Source: Burkholderiales bacterium (lineage in GTDB: Bacteria > Pseudomonadota > Gammaproteobacteria > Burkholderiales > Burkholderiaceae_C). Taken from it: a DNA stretch of 64,000 nucleotides. Made by a program: the position numbers and the translations under genes. Below are positions 1 through 10,141 of this stretch, piece after piece (the stretch's first letter is position 1; each line of letters starts with the position of its first letter). The notes under the pieces are model-generated. The model was not told the origin of the DNA and did not search any database. It was given only the letters and a program-made list of their open reading frames with translations. The stretch is from the NCBI GenBank assembly GCA_016213325.1, contig JACRAY010000029.1:124001-188000 (forward strand), given 5' to 3'.

Positions 1-601
1 CACCAGCGCCGCCCGCGCACCGACCGCTTCGCACACGCGCGGCAGGTCGGCGATGGTGCCGAGCACCGGCACATCCTGCAGCGAACGCCCGGCTTCCAGC
101 GCAAGCGGCGACAGGATGCCCACGGCATGCCACTGGTGCGAGCCGCGCAGTGCCCGCAAGGCATCGGCGGCGTGCTGCAACGCGCCCACGATCACGAGCG
201 GCGGCGCACCGTCGTGCAGGAGTTGCCGTTCGGCCAGGGTGCGCCAGGCCGCGCGCGCGGCACCCAGCAGCACCAGCGCGAGCACCGGCTGCAGCAGCAG
301 CACCGAGCGCGGGAAGGACGGCATGCGCAGCATCAGCACCACTGCGGCAGTGAGCAAGCCGCCGAGCACCACGCCCTTGGCGAGTTGGCGCAACTCGGGC
401 AGCCCGATGAAGCGCCAGACCTGCCGGTACACGCGGGCCATCACGAGGCCCACAGCATAGGCCAGCAGGCACCAGGGCGTGGACATCAGGGCCAGCTCCT
501 CGAACTCCGCCGGCAGGTCGAGGTTGAAGCGCAGCCAGAAGGCAGCCCACCACGCGAACAGCACCAGCACCAGGTCGAGCGCCAGCAGCGCGAACGCGCT
601 C

Positions 602-615
<14 letters not shown>
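1..615 (-). CDS. Membrane-bound nucleotide-sugar 4,6-dehydratase, FlaA1/CapD/WbpM family (3' part missing)
   Basis: Reading leftwards from a GTG at 615, the translation begins VRLPRSAFALLALDL and gives about four hydrophobic segments within the first ~110 residues (including LALDLVLVLFAWWAAFWL and VVLGGLLTAAVVLML), with the family-typical WLRFNLDLPAEF after the first helix. Then comes a soluble stretch (PPLVIVGALQHAADALRAL) like the CoA-binding-like domain that precedes the SDR catalytic domain in WbpM/CapD proteins. The catalytic part lies beyond the window edge. Family members convert UDP-GlcNAc to the 4-keto-6-deoxy sugar. The start overlaps the end of the aminotransferase gene by 14 nt, so the two are probably co-translated. 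Next to the aminotransferase and NeuC/B/A-type genes it most likely supplies the first step of a diamino-trideoxy sugar or nonulosonate pathway. The family call is good; the exact start and substrate are inferred. Confidence 0.8.
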
Positions 616-2100
<1,485 letters not shown>

Positions 2101-2101
<1 letters not shown>

Positions 2102-3240
2102 CAGTACAGGTTGACCTTGTGCAGCAGCTCGGGCGTGATCGGCTCCTCGGCGAGGCGCGTGACGATGCGTTTGCCCGCATGGCCGTCACCATACGCGTTG
2201 CCGCGGGGCCATGGGCCATGCGCCAGCGCATGGGCGACGGTTTCCGCGATGGCGTCCCTGCGAACTTCGCAATCGGCCACGTTGGCGTTGCGCTCGCGTG
2301 CACGCTGGCGCTCGCCCACGTTGACCACCGGCGTGCCGAAGCTCGCCGCCTCGATGATGCCGGAAGACGAGTTGCCCACCAAGGCGTCGGCGTGCCGCAG
2401 CGCCGCCACGTAGAGCGGGCGTTCCAGGTGCGTGATGCGGTGGATACGCGCGTCGCCCGCATCGGCCAGCCGCTGCAGGATGGCGGCCGAGCCGGCATCG
2501 GCATTGGGCGCGAGCCACACGATGCGCCGGTCGCCGGCGGCCTGCAGCAAGGCGTCGGCCAGCGCGCCGGCCTGCTCATAGGCATCGTCCCTTTCCTGCA
2601 GCACGGGATGGAACAGCACGAGCAGGTAGCTCTCGTGGGCCGCCAGGCCGATGGCAGCCAGCACTTCCTCGCGCGGCCGGGCGCCCAGCAGCTGCAGGCC
2701 GTCGAGGCTGGGTGCGCCGGTCACCCAGATGTGCCCGGGCCGCTCGCCCATGCGGACCAGCCGCTCGCGCGATTGCTCGGTGGCCGCAAAGTGCCAGTGG
2801 CTCAGCTTGCTGATGGCATGGCGCACCGGCTCGTCGACGGTGCCGGATCGCTCGCCGCCGTGCAGGTGCGCGACCACGCAACCCAGGTGCGCGCCGGCAA
2901 TGGCGCCGGCCAGCATCTCGCCGCGGTCACCCAGCAGCAGCACGATGTCGGGCGGCGATGCTTCCATCGCCTGTGTCAGCCCCACCAGGGCCTGCCCGAT
3001 GCCGCGCGACATGCCCGCTGGCGAGCGGCTCTCCACGTCGCTCGGGATGCGCGCCACCACGTTCAGGCCGGTCGCCTCGACCTCGCGCACCGTCATGCCA
3101 TAGCTTTCGGCCAGATGCATGCCAGTCACCGCGATCTCCAGCGACAGCGACGGGTGCGCGTCGATGCGCTGCAGCGTCGAGGCCATCAGCCCGAAGTCGG
3201 CCCGCGTGCCGGTGACGTAGAGGACGCGCCGCATGGTCAT
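2101..3240 (-). CDS. neuC: Hydrolysing UDP-N-acetylglucosamine 2-epimerase, NeuC/LegG type
   Basis: 379 residues beginning MTMRRVLYVTGTRADFGLM; the TGTRAD(F/Y) motif is the N-terminal hallmark of NeuC and LegG. Other family motifs are LLLGDRGEMLAGAIAG, HLHGGERSGTVDEPVRHAIS (the GGE..GT.DE..RH signature) and the C-terminal VGNSSSGIIEAASFGTPVVN that contacts UDP. Known members hydrolyse the UDP-sugar and epimerise C2, giving free ManNAc (sialic acid pathway) or 2,4-diacetamido-2,4,6-trideoxymannose (legionaminic acid pathway). The dehydratase and aminotransferase in the same operon favour the latter. The ATG overlaps the NeuB-type stop by 4 nt and its own stop overlaps the aminotransferase ATG, so translational coupling is likely. 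Substrate specificity cannot be read from sequence alone. Confidence 0.9.
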
Positions 3241-4232
3241 TCGAGCATCGACCAGTCGAGCGTGGTGTGTGCAGGAACGCCGGAGCGCAGCCGGTGGCCC
3301 AGGACCCTGCCCCACTCGGCGGGCTGTATGCCGGTGCCCGGCCGGCGCAGGCCGAGGTCTTCGGCCTGCAACTGGTGCCCCTTTGGAAGCGCACGCAAGA
3401 CCACGATACTGCGCCTGGCCACGTCGCGCGTGTTCACTTCCACCGCTTGCGGCTGTTTCACGCCGTCGCCCAGCATCGGTTCGATCTTGCGGATAGCCGC
3501 CACCATGGCCGCGAATTCCTGCGGGTCGGCCGAGGCGCGGTGGTCGGGGCCGGGCAACGCCTTGTCCAGCGTCAGGTGCTTCTCGATCACCGTGGCACCC
3601 AGTGCGACGGCGGCGACAGCGGCTTCGATGCCCTGGCTGTGGTCGGAATAGCCGATCGGCAATTTCAATTGGTCGGCCATGGTGCGGATGGCCCGCAGGT
3701 TCAATGCATCGGCAGGCGCGGGATACGCCGATGTGCAATGCAGCACCGCCAGCTCTCGCTGGCCGATCCAGCCGATCGCGGTGCGCACCTCGTCCATCGT
3801 CGACATGCCGGTGGACAGCAGCAAAGGCAAGCCCGTGGCGGCGGCGCATTCGATCAGCGGGCGGTTGGTGATTTCGCCCGAAGGCAGCTTGATGCGCTTG
3901 ACGCCCAGCGCCACGAGCTGCGCCACGGCCGCTTCGGAAAACGGCGTGGAGAAGAACTCGAAGCCCTTGGCCGCGCAGTGTGCCGCCACCTTGCGATGGC
4001 CCTCTTCGTCGAGCTCCAGCCGCCGGATCATGTCGAACTGGCTGGTCTCGCCGGTGTTGGTGCGCTGGTAGTCGGCGGTGGCCGCGGTCGGCGTCACCAC
4101 GTCTTCGGCACGAAAGGTCTGGAACTTCACCGCATCGGCGCCCGCGGCCATGGCCGCGTCGGCCAGCGCGATGGCCATCTCGGTGCTGCCGTTGTGGTTG
4201 ACGCCGGCCTCGGCGATGATGAAGACGCTCAT
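3237..4232 (-). CDS. neuB: Nonulosonic acid (sialic/legionaminic) synthase, NeuB/LegI type
   Basis: 331 residues starting MSVFIIAEAGVNHNGS, the usual NeuB N-terminus. Signature segments are FQTFRAEDVVTP, FFSTPFSEAAVAQLVALGV, KLPSGEITNRPLI, LLLSTGMSTMDEV, LHCTSAYPAP, IGYSDHSQGIEAAV and VIEKHLTLDKALPGPDHRAS, all in the TIM-barrel that condenses PEP with an N-acyl-mannosamine-type sugar. The C-terminal ~60 residues (RRSIVVLRALPKGHQLQAED) form the antifreeze-like SAF domain that caps the active site. Met at 4232 is preferred over upstream in-frame starts because homology begins there and it overlaps the NeuA-type stop in ATGA fashion. In this locus the substrate is probably a 6-deoxy-diacetamido mannose, giving a legionaminic-like acid. 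Confidence 0.92.
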   Translation of the reverse strand: MSVFIIAEAGVNHNGSTEMAIALADAAMAAGADAVKFQTFRAEDVVTPTAATADYQRTNTGETSQFDMIRRLELDEEGHRKVAAHCAAKGFEFFSTPFSEAAVAQLVALGVKRIKLPSGEITNRPLIECAAATGLPLLLSTGMSTMDEVRTAIGWIGQRELAVLHCTSAYPAPADALNLRAIRTMADQLKLPIGYSDHSQGIEAAVAAVALGATVIEKHLTLDKALPGPDHRASADPQEFAAMVAAIRKIEPMLGDGVKQPQAVEVNTRDVARRSIVVLRALPKGHQLQAEDLGLRRPGTGIQPAEWGRVLGHRLRSGVPAHTTLDWSMLE

Positions 4233-4921
4233 GATGCCGCCCTTCGGTACAGCCACTCGGCCCACTCGAAGTCGAGCAGGTCGTCGATGTCGACGGAGCG
4301 TTCGCGCGGCATCACCGACGGGCACACGCGCACGCTCCAGAAGCCTTGCGTGGCCGCACGCGTGAGCGCAGCGCGCCGCCAGACGTAGATCGAGCCGTTC
4401 AGCCCCCACACCGGCGGCAAGTCCTGCCGGCGCACGTGCTGGGCCGGTTTGGACAGTTGCAGGCTGCCGTCGGCCTGCGCTTCCACCAGCGAGAAGTAAG
4501 GGCTGTGCGACGGCTCACTGACGCTGACCACGAGGTCGCATGCGGCTTCACTGGCTTCGATTGCATGGCGCAGGTCTTCCTGCGTACGCAGCGGCGACGT
4601 CGGCTGCAGGTCCACGATGCGGTCCACCGCCATGCCGGCGGCTTCGAGGTGCCGCACCAGGTGCTCGATGGCCGGCAGCTTGGGCGCTTCGTCCGTCGCC
4701 AGTTCGGCCGGCCGCAGGTACGGCACTTGTGCGCCATGGCTGCGCGCCACCGCGGCGATGTCCTCGTCGTCGGTGGAAACGTAAACGCCTTCGACGAGCG
4801 GACAGGCCAGCGCCTGCTCGATGCTGTGCGCAATGAGCGGCTTGCCCGCGAACGGGCGCAGGTTCTTGCCCGGCAGGCCCTTGCTGCCGCCCCTGGCGCA
4901 GATCGTGGCGATCGTCTTCAC
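4229..4921 (-). CDS. neuA: CMP-nonulosonate cytidylyltransferase, NeuA/LegF type
   Basis: 230 residues from a GTG start (VKTIATICARGGSKGLPGKN), overlapping the methyltransferase stop by 4 nt. The ARGGSKG(L/I)PGKN loop binds CTP; STDDEDIAAVARSHGA, DRIVDLQPTSPLRTQEDL and WGLNGSIYVWRR are further cytidylyltransferase signatures, and VDIDDLLDFEWAEWL near the end supplies the metal-binding Asp pair. The enzyme activates the nonulosonic acid made by the NeuB-type synthase to its CMP-sugar for glycosyltransferases. It is short (no C-terminal acetylhydrolase domain), as in LegF and PseF. Pathway placement is from context. Confidence 0.9.
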   Translation of the reverse strand: MKTIATICARGGSKGLPGKNLRPFAGKPLIAHSIEQALACPLVEGVYVSTDDEDIAAVARSHGAQVPYLRPAELATDEAPKLPAIEHLVRHLEAAGMAVDRIVDLQPTSPLRTQEDLRHAIEASEAACDLVVSVSEPSHSPYFSLVEAQADGSLQLSKPAQHVRRQDLPPVWGLNGSIYVWRRAALTRAATQGFWSVRVCPSVMPRERSVDIDDLLDFEWAEWLYRRAAS

Positions 4922-5601
4922 GCTGCATCCTTGCGTGCGACCACCACCCACTCGCTCACGTGGTGCTGCCGGTTGCCCATGGTGCGCGTCACCTGCTCGA
5001 CCTGCTGCACGCGCCACGGGCCCAGCAGCTCAGGCAGGTCTTCCTCGCGCGCGAAGCGCACGATGCCCGTGCCCGCGAAGGGTCCCTCCGCGCAGCGCCA
5101 CGCACCGTGGCCGTGCGGCTCACCCGTGCCGTCGCCCCAACTGCCGGCGGCCGGCGTGCGCACGTAGAGCATGCCGCCGGGCTTCGCCACCCGATGCATC
5201 TCGGCGTACACCCGCTGCGCCTCCACGTGGCTGTTGCAGGTGACGGCGTCGCTGTCGAACACGGCGTCGAACTGCGCGTCGGCCCAAGGCAGCGAGTCGC
5301 ACATGTCGCCCACCTTCAATGTCGCGCCGTGGTCGCGCCAGCCCGGCACTTCGTCGTCGAGCCGTGCCGTCGCGATGTCGCAGCCCGCCTGCGCGCCTTC
5401 GAGCCCGTGCACGGTGAATCCCTCGCGCGCGGCGTACCAGAGGTTGGAGCCGGTGCCGAAGCCGACCTCCAGCACCTGCACCGCATGGCGCGGCTGCACG
5501 CGGTAGAAATGGCCCGCCATGAAGCGGATGAACTCCTCGGCCGGGTACTTGCCCCAGGGCCGGGAGCTGAAGATGTCTTCCCAGATGCGGTCGCGGCTCA
5601 T
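4918..5601 (-). CDS. Class I SAM-dependent methyltransferase of the polysaccharide locus
   Basis: 227 residues, MSRDRIWEDIFSSRPWGKYP at the start. VLEVGFGTGSNLWYAA is motif I for S-adenosylmethionine, followed by an acidic stretch ending LKVGDMCDSLPWADAQFDAV and by AKPGGMLYVRTPA, typical of Methyltransf_11/25 small-molecule methylases. The acceptor is unknown. Its place between the CMP-nonulosonate synthetase and the FemAB-like gene suggests O- or N-methylation of a nonulosonate or of a glycan-attached group. The stop overlaps the NeuA-type GTG start (GTGA), and the next gene upstream ends one base from its ATG. Confidence 0.75.
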   Translation of the reverse strand: MSRDRIWEDIFSSRPWGKYPAEEFIRFMAGHFYRVQPRHAVQVLEVGFGTGSNLWYAAREGFTVHGLEGAQAGCDIATARLDDEVPGWRDHGATLKVGDMCDSLPWADAQFDAVFDSDAVTCNSHVEAQRVYAEMHRVAKPGGMLYVRTPAAGSWGDGTGEPHGHGAWRCAEGPFAGTGIVRFAREEDLPELLGPWRVQQVEQVTRTMGNRQHHVSEWVVVARKDAA

Positions 5602-5602
5602 G

Positions 5603-6607
5603 TCAATCCATCAGGACCCGCGGCGGCGGGTGGTCACGGTCGAAGCCGTTGCGCGCGGCGACGGCCCAGTAGGCTTGCTCGTCATGGAGGGTCTGGCCGA
5701 TCTTGAAGTCCAGGAGCCGGCGGGAGAACGACATCTTGTAGAACAACAGCGGATTATCCGGCTGCGCGGTGATCCCGCCGCCCAGGTACAGCGAATGGGC
5801 ACCCTGCGATTGTCCCCACAGGGCCGCGGCGTGCTGCATCAGCGTGGCCGAGCCGGTTTCGTGGCCCTCGAGCGAGCTGGCCCCCAGGTGGTATTCCACC
5901 ACGCCCTCACCGAAGAGGTACACCCCTGCAGAGAGCCATTGGCCGCCGCGTTCGCAGATGCACAGCCACGCCTGCGGCACCTGCGCCATCGACTCGAAGT
6001 ACGCGTCGCCGAACAGGTACCAGGCCGTGGCGCCGGCTCCCTGCATGCCGGCTCGGTAGAAGGCGCCGTAACGTCGCCAGTCGGCCGTGTCGCGGCTGAA
6101 GCGGGCGACAGCGCCCGCGGCGGCCGCACGCTTGAGCTTGCGCCGGGCCAGCGTGGCGTACTGCGACGTGAGGTCGTCCAGCGTGAGGTCGACGCTCACG
6201 GTCCGCCGGTTATGCGACACCTGGCCGCCGTAGAAGCGGTCGTTGCCGGCCTGCGGGTGGAACCGCGCAAACTCCGCCAGCACGGCGTGGCGGCGGCACC
6301 AGGCCGAGTACGCCTGCCAGGCAGCGGCCACGAAAGCCGCATCCTCGGTGTTGCACAGCGGGCCGCCATAGCCGTAAGGCGAGATCGCGCCGAACGCACC
6401 GTCCGAGTTCGGCAGGGGCCGCAAGTGGATGCTGTTGAGCCAGAGCCGGCCTGCTTGCTCGATGCCCAGGAAGCACGCCTCGAGCAGCGGGTCGCGCACC
6501 GCGTCGGCCGCCGCGAATGCGGGACTGAGGCTCACGATCCGTTGCTGCGGCGGCAGCGTGTCGAACACCTGTTGCGCCCGCTCGAGGGACCAGCTCTCGA
6601 TGTTCAT
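5603..6607 (-). CDS. FemAB/BioF2-like GNAT acyltransferase
   Basis: 334 residues from MNIESWSLERAQQVFDTL. The middle of the protein (SVDLTLDDLTSQYATLARRK, then AVARFSRDTADWRRYGAFYR) and the C-terminal half (YFESMAQVPQAWLCICERGG, GVVEYHLGASSLEGHETGSA, LYLGGGITAQPDNPLLFYK) follow the double-GNAT layout of FemAB-like proteins found in polysaccharide loci. Such proteins transfer an acyl or aminoacyl group to an amine. A possible role is acylation of the amino sugar or nonulosonate (the LegH-type step is otherwise not identified in this window), but this is inference. It overlaps the GT-B gene start by 4 nt. Confidence 0.6.
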   Translation of the reverse strand: MNIESWSLERAQQVFDTLPPQQRIVSLSPAFAAADAVRDPLLEACFLGIEQAGRLWLNSIHLRPLPNSDGAFGAISPYGYGGPLCNTEDAAFVAAAWQAYSAWCRRHAVLAEFARFHPQAGNDRFYGGQVSHNRRTVSVDLTLDDLTSQYATLARRKLKRAAAAGAVARFSRDTADWRRYGAFYRAGMQGAGATAWYLFGDAYFESMAQVPQAWLCICERGGQWLSAGVYLFGEGVVEYHLGASSLEGHETGSATLMQHAAALWGQSQGAHSLYLGGGITAQPDNPLLFYKMSFSRRLLDFKIGQTLHDEQAYWAVAARNGFDRDHPPPRVLMD

Positions 6608-7815
6608 GCGGCCAGCAAGGTTGCGAGCTGGTCCACCACCTGCCGCGCTGCCTGCGGCCGGCCGGCCGGAGCGTGGACGCGGCGCTGGCCCGCGAGCACG
6701 GCCTGCGGCAACTGCTCCAGCGGCACGGCCTGGTCGGCGATGCCGTAGGCCAGGTAGGGGGCGTCGGGCGAATAGAGCGAGCCCAGCACCTGGATCACAT
6801 GGCAGCCCGCCAGCCGCGCCTCGATGCCCACCGTGGACGTGAGCACGGCCACGATGTCGCACGCGTGCAGCAGCGCGTGCAGGTCTTCGCTGCGCGGCGA
6901 CAGCCATTCGCGCGGCTGCGCCGGCGCTGGCGCGGGCGGCTCGGAGGGGTGCGGCCGCACCACGAGTTCGAGTTGCTGATATGCAGGCAACATGGCGCGC
7001 AGGGTGTCGGCAATGCGCTGCGGCAGCGCCGGGTCGCCGCGTCCCGGGTTGGAAGGGTGGTGCTCGGGCTCGACCTGCGAAGCCCACAGCACCACGGTCT
7101 GGCCTTCCCAGCCGCGTTGCTTGCGCAGCGCCACGCCCGCAGCGCGCACGTCAGGGTCCGTGATGCGATCGAAAGCGGGGTTGCCCGTCACGACGATGTC
7201 CCCGGCATCGCGCCCTGCGGCGACGAGGCGGTCGCGCACTCGCTCGTTCAGCACACAAACGCGGTCGGCAAAGCCCGGGGCTTTCAGCCACTCGATCTCG
7301 TAGGCTGCGAACAGGTCCACCATGCACAGGGAAGGCACGCCGCAGTGCCTCGCTGCGAGGATGGCCGCACGCTCGGCCCGTGGCGCGCTGGTCGCCACCA
7401 CCGCCGCCGCGCCGGTGGCACGCACGATGCGCTGCAGGGTGTGCACGGGCAGGAACACGAAGCGCCCGTGCTCCGCATACAGGGCCTGCGCTGCCGCCGC
7501 GCCGTGGTCTTCCACCAGGTCGGCGTAACTGAGGCCGAGATAGGCCGCACTCTCGCGCAGGTTGGTCGCGTGCGTCTGCAAGCGATGCGCGAGTTTCTCG
7601 CCTTTCGCCAGGGCTGCGGCATCCTGCGCCCGAACGAAGTCGGCAAAGCCCAGGCACTCGAAGCCGGCAGCCTCCACCTCGGCACGAGCCGAAGTCAGGC
7701 CCAGGATCACCGGCCGCGCGAGGCCGCGCCGCTGCACCTCGCGCACCACCGGCAGCACCATGCGAACGTGGCCGCCGCCGTAGCAGACGAAGAGAACGGT
7801 GGGCAGGCTGCTCAT
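6604..7815 (-). CDS. GT-B-fold glycosyltransferase-like protein
   Basis: 403 residues, MSSLPTVLFVCYGGGHVRMV; the Gly-rich N-terminal loop is like MurG and UDP-GlcNAc 2-epimerase-type GT-B proteins. The C-terminal domain has DIVVTGNPAFDRIT, VVLWASQVEPEHHPSNPG, LELVVRPHPSEPPAPAPAQP and DIVAVLTSTVGIEARLAGCH, the layout of the nucleotide-sugar binding half. Start 7815 is preferred to an ATG 12 nt earlier because it gives an ATGA overlap with asnB, as elsewhere in this operon. No donor or acceptor can be assigned. It may transfer the CMP-activated nonulosonate or build the glycan backbone. Confidence 0.65.
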   Translation of the reverse strand: MSSLPTVLFVCYGGGHVRMVLPVVREVQRRGLARPVILGLTSARAEVEAAGFECLGFADFVRAQDAAALAKGEKLAHRLQTHATNLRESAAYLGLSYADLVEDHGAAAAQALYAEHGRFVFLPVHTLQRIVRATGAAAVVATSAPRAERAAILAARHCGVPSLCMVDLFAAYEIEWLKAPGFADRVCVLNERVRDRLVAAGRDAGDIVVTGNPAFDRITDPDVRAAGVALRKQRGWEGQTVVLWASQVEPEHHPSNPGRGDPALPQRIADTLRAMLPAYQQLELVVRPHPSEPPAPAPAQPREWLSPRSEDLHALLHACDIVAVLTSTVGIEARLAGCHVIQVLGSLYSPDAPYLAYGIADQAVPLEQLPQAVLAGQRRVHAPAGRPQAARQVVDQLATLLAA

Positions 7816-9584
7816 GCCTGCGCCCACAAAGCCAGCGCCGCCAGCGCCCGCAGCTCGCGTGTGTGGTTGGCACTGCCGTCGCGATGGCGCTCCAGCAGCG
7901 CCCGCACCTGCTCCGGCCGGAACAGGCGAGCCAGCAGGTCACTGCCCTGCAGCAGGGCGCCCAGCCACCCGTAGCTGCTGGAGCGGAACCACTCGCCCAC
8001 CGGCACCGTGAACATCTGCTTGCGCCGGTACGCCAGGTCGCGGCCGATCAGCGGCGTCACCGCCTGCTTGTACCAGTGCTTCTTGTCGCCTGCGTGCAGC
8101 TTGGTGTGGCCGCGCGAGCGGAATGCGAATTCCATCACGCGCCAGTCGAGGAAAGGGGTGCGCGCCTCGATGGAGACGGCCATGCCCATGCGGTCCGGCT
8201 TCACCAGGTTGTTGCCGGACAGCAGCAGTTGCATGTCGAGGTACAGCGCCTGGTTCACCCGGTCGAAGTGCGCGGCCTCGTCGAACCAGGGCTTGGCCGC
8301 GACGGTGAAGCTGTCGATGCCCGAAAGCTGCGCGGCGACTTCCGGGCGATACAGGGCCAGCTTCGCCTCGGGCGTGAAAAGGGAAATCGAGTCGAAGTAC
8401 GCGCGTTGGAAAGCGTCGCCCGCGAGTCCTGCCACGCCGGGGGCCGCGAAGAAATCCGAATACTTGTCGTAGCCCGCGAACAGCTCGTCGCCGCCGTCGC
8501 CGGTGAGCACCACCTTCACGTGTTTCGCCGCCAGTTCGCTCACCCGCAGCGTCGGCATGAAGGAAGCGTCACCGTGCGGCTGGTCCAGGTGGTACAGCAC
8601 CTGCGGCCAGCGGTCCAGCATGTCCAGCTCGGCCACTTCCATCGTGTGGTCGCAGCCGAAGCGCTGCGCGGCCTCGGCCGCGTACGGCGACTCGTCGAAC
8701 CGTGGGTCGGCGAAGCCGATGCAGAAGGTCTTGACCGGCTGCGACACGTGCCGCGCCATCAGCGCGACGATGGTGCTGGAGTCCACGCCGCCCGAGAGGA
8801 AGGCGCCCCACGGCACGTCGGCGCGCAGGCGGATGCGCGTGGCGTCGTCCAGCAGCGCCAGGAACTCCTCGGCCCAGGCGTCGAAGGCGTGGTCCTGTTC
8901 GCGCTGGCCGGCCAGGCTCCACCAGCGCTGGCGTTCGACGCCGTTGCGCGTGAACCTCTCCCAGGTGCCGGGCATGACGTGCCGCACGCCCTGCCAGATC
9001 GTCCACGGCGCCGGGATGTAGTTGAAGGTGAGGTAGTGATGCACCGCCTCCAGGTCGATCTGCGGACGGCGCTCCACCGCGGCCAGCAGCGCCTTGATCT
9101 CCGAGCCGAACAGCGTGCGGCCGCCCTGCTCCATGACGTACAGGGGCTTCACGCCGATGCGGTCGCGCGCGAGGTACAGCACGTCCTCGCGGGCATCGTC
9201 GATGGCGATCGCGAACATGCCGTTCAGCCGGCGCAGGCACGCGATGCCTTCGCGCTCGTACAGGCGCAGGATGACCTCGGTGTCGGAATGCGTGCGCAGC
9301 GCCACGCCCTGCGCGCGCAGCCCCGCGGCGAGTTCCACGTAGTTGAAGATCTCGCCGTTCTGCACGACGGCGACTTGCCCATCGTCCGAGACGAAGGGCT
9401 GGTGGCCGCCGGCGATGTCGATGATCGACAGGCGCTTGTTGCCCAGGGCCACGCCGCGCGCCGGCTGGTGCCGGGTACCCTCGTCGTCCGGGCCGCGATG
9501 CGCGATCATCTCGCCCATGCCCGCGAGCTGCCGCTCAGGCATGGCGCGGCGCTCGCGGTCCCAGTAGCCGAAGATGCCGCACAT
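7812..9584 (-). CDS. asnB: Glutamine-hydrolysing asparagine synthetase-type amidotransferase
   Basis: 590 residues. MCGIFGYWDRERRAMPE carries Cys2, the N-terminal nucleophile of class II glutamine amidotransferases; AHRGPDDEG and LRTHSDTEVILRLYE are further glutaminase motifs. The synthetase domain has the ATP-pyrophosphatase loop FLSGGVDSSTIVALMA, then KVVLTGDGGDELFAGYDKYS and EARTPFLDWRVMEFAF. AsnB paralogues are frequent in exopolysaccharide and O-antigen loci, where they can amidate uronic acids or other carboxylates of the glycan rather than make asparagine. That is plausible here but unproven. It ends 4 nt inside the GT-B gene and begins two bases from the sugar transferase gene. Confidence 0.92.
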   Translation of the reverse strand: MCGIFGYWDRERRAMPERQLAGMGEMIAHRGPDDEGTRHQPARGVALGNKRLSIIDIAGGHQPFVSDDGQVAVVQNGEIFNYVELAAGLRAQGVALRTHSDTEVILRLYEREGIACLRRLNGMFAIAIDDAREDVLYLARDRIGVKPLYVMEQGGRTLFGSEIKALLAAVERRPQIDLEAVHHYLTFNYIPAPWTIWQGVRHVMPGTWERFTRNGVERQRWWSLAGQREQDHAFDAWAEEFLALLDDATRIRLRADVPWGAFLSGGVDSSTIVALMARHVSQPVKTFCIGFADPRFDESPYAAEAAQRFGCDHTMEVAELDMLDRWPQVLYHLDQPHGDASFMPTLRVSELAAKHVKVVLTGDGGDELFAGYDKYSDFFAAPGVAGLAGDAFQRAYFDSISLFTPEAKLALYRPEVAAQLSGIDSFTVAAKPWFDEAAHFDRVNQALYLDMQLLLSGNNLVKPDRMGMAVSIEARTPFLDWRVMEFAFRSRGHTKLHAGDKKHWYKQAVTPLIGRDLAYRRKQMFTVPVGEWFRSSSYGWLGALLQGSDLLARLFRPEQVRALLERHRDGSANHTRELRALAALALWAQA

Positions 9585-9586
9585 GG

Positions 9587-10141
9587 CTAGTTCGCCCCCC
9601 TTCCCGCCAGCCGTCCCAGCGTCATCGCCAGGATGCGCAGGTCGAGCCCCATGCCGTGTTCGCGCGCGTACTGCAGGTCGAGTTCGCGCCGCTGGTCTTC
9701 AGTAGCGGCCGACCGCAACGTGGCCTGCGCCAGCCCGGTGATGCCCGGGCGAACGCTGCAACGCAGTGCCCAGTCGGCCTCGCTGTACAGGCTGCGCTGC
9801 GCCGGCACGTCGGGCCGCGGGCCTACCAGGCTCATGTCGCCCTTCAGCACGTTGATCAACTGCGGCAGTTCGTCGATGCTGGTGCGCCGGATGAAGCGGC
9901 CCACGCGCGTGATGCGCGGGTCGTTCGCCGAGGTGAACCAGGCGCCGATGGCGGCGGCGTCCTTCACCATGCTGCGAAACTTGAACATGCCGAACTCGCG
10001 CCCGCCGCGGCCGATGCGCACCTGCCGGAACAGCACGGGCGTGCCGTCTTCCAGCACGATGGCCATCGCGGTCGCCACCAGCAGCGGTGCGAGCAGCAGC
10101 AGCGCGGCGAGCGACAGCAAGACGTCCATGGCGCGCTTCAT
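9587..10141 (-). CDS. Initiating undecaprenyl-phosphate sugar-1-phosphate transferase (WcaJ/PglC family, short form)
   Basis: 184 residues. One N-terminal hydrophobic segment (VLLSLAALLLLAPLLVATAM) is followed by the Bac_transf core: GTPVLFRQVRIGRGGREFGM, FKFRSMVKDA, TRVGRFIRRTSIDELPQLIN and LKGDMSLVGPRPDVP, then CSVRPGITGLAQ. The DE pair in the SIDELPQ segment is the catalytic dyad of monotopic phosphoglycosyl transferases. The protein puts the first sugar phosphate on undecaprenyl phosphate at the inner membrane. Its short length without a long membrane domain matches the PglC/WbpB-like small enzymes, which often use di-N-acetylbacillosamine; this agrees with the dehydratase and aminotransferase of the locus. 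The stop of the aldolase gene overlaps its start. Confidence 0.9.
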   Translation of the reverse strand: MKRAMDVLLSLAALLLLAPLLVATAMAIVLEDGTPVLFRQVRIGRGGREFGMFKFRSMVKDAAAIGAWFTSANDPRITRVGRFIRRTSIDELPQLINVLKGDMSLVGPRPDVPAQRSLYSEADWALRCSVRPGITGLAQATLRSAATEDQRRELDLQYAREHGMGLDLRILAMTLGRLAGRGAN

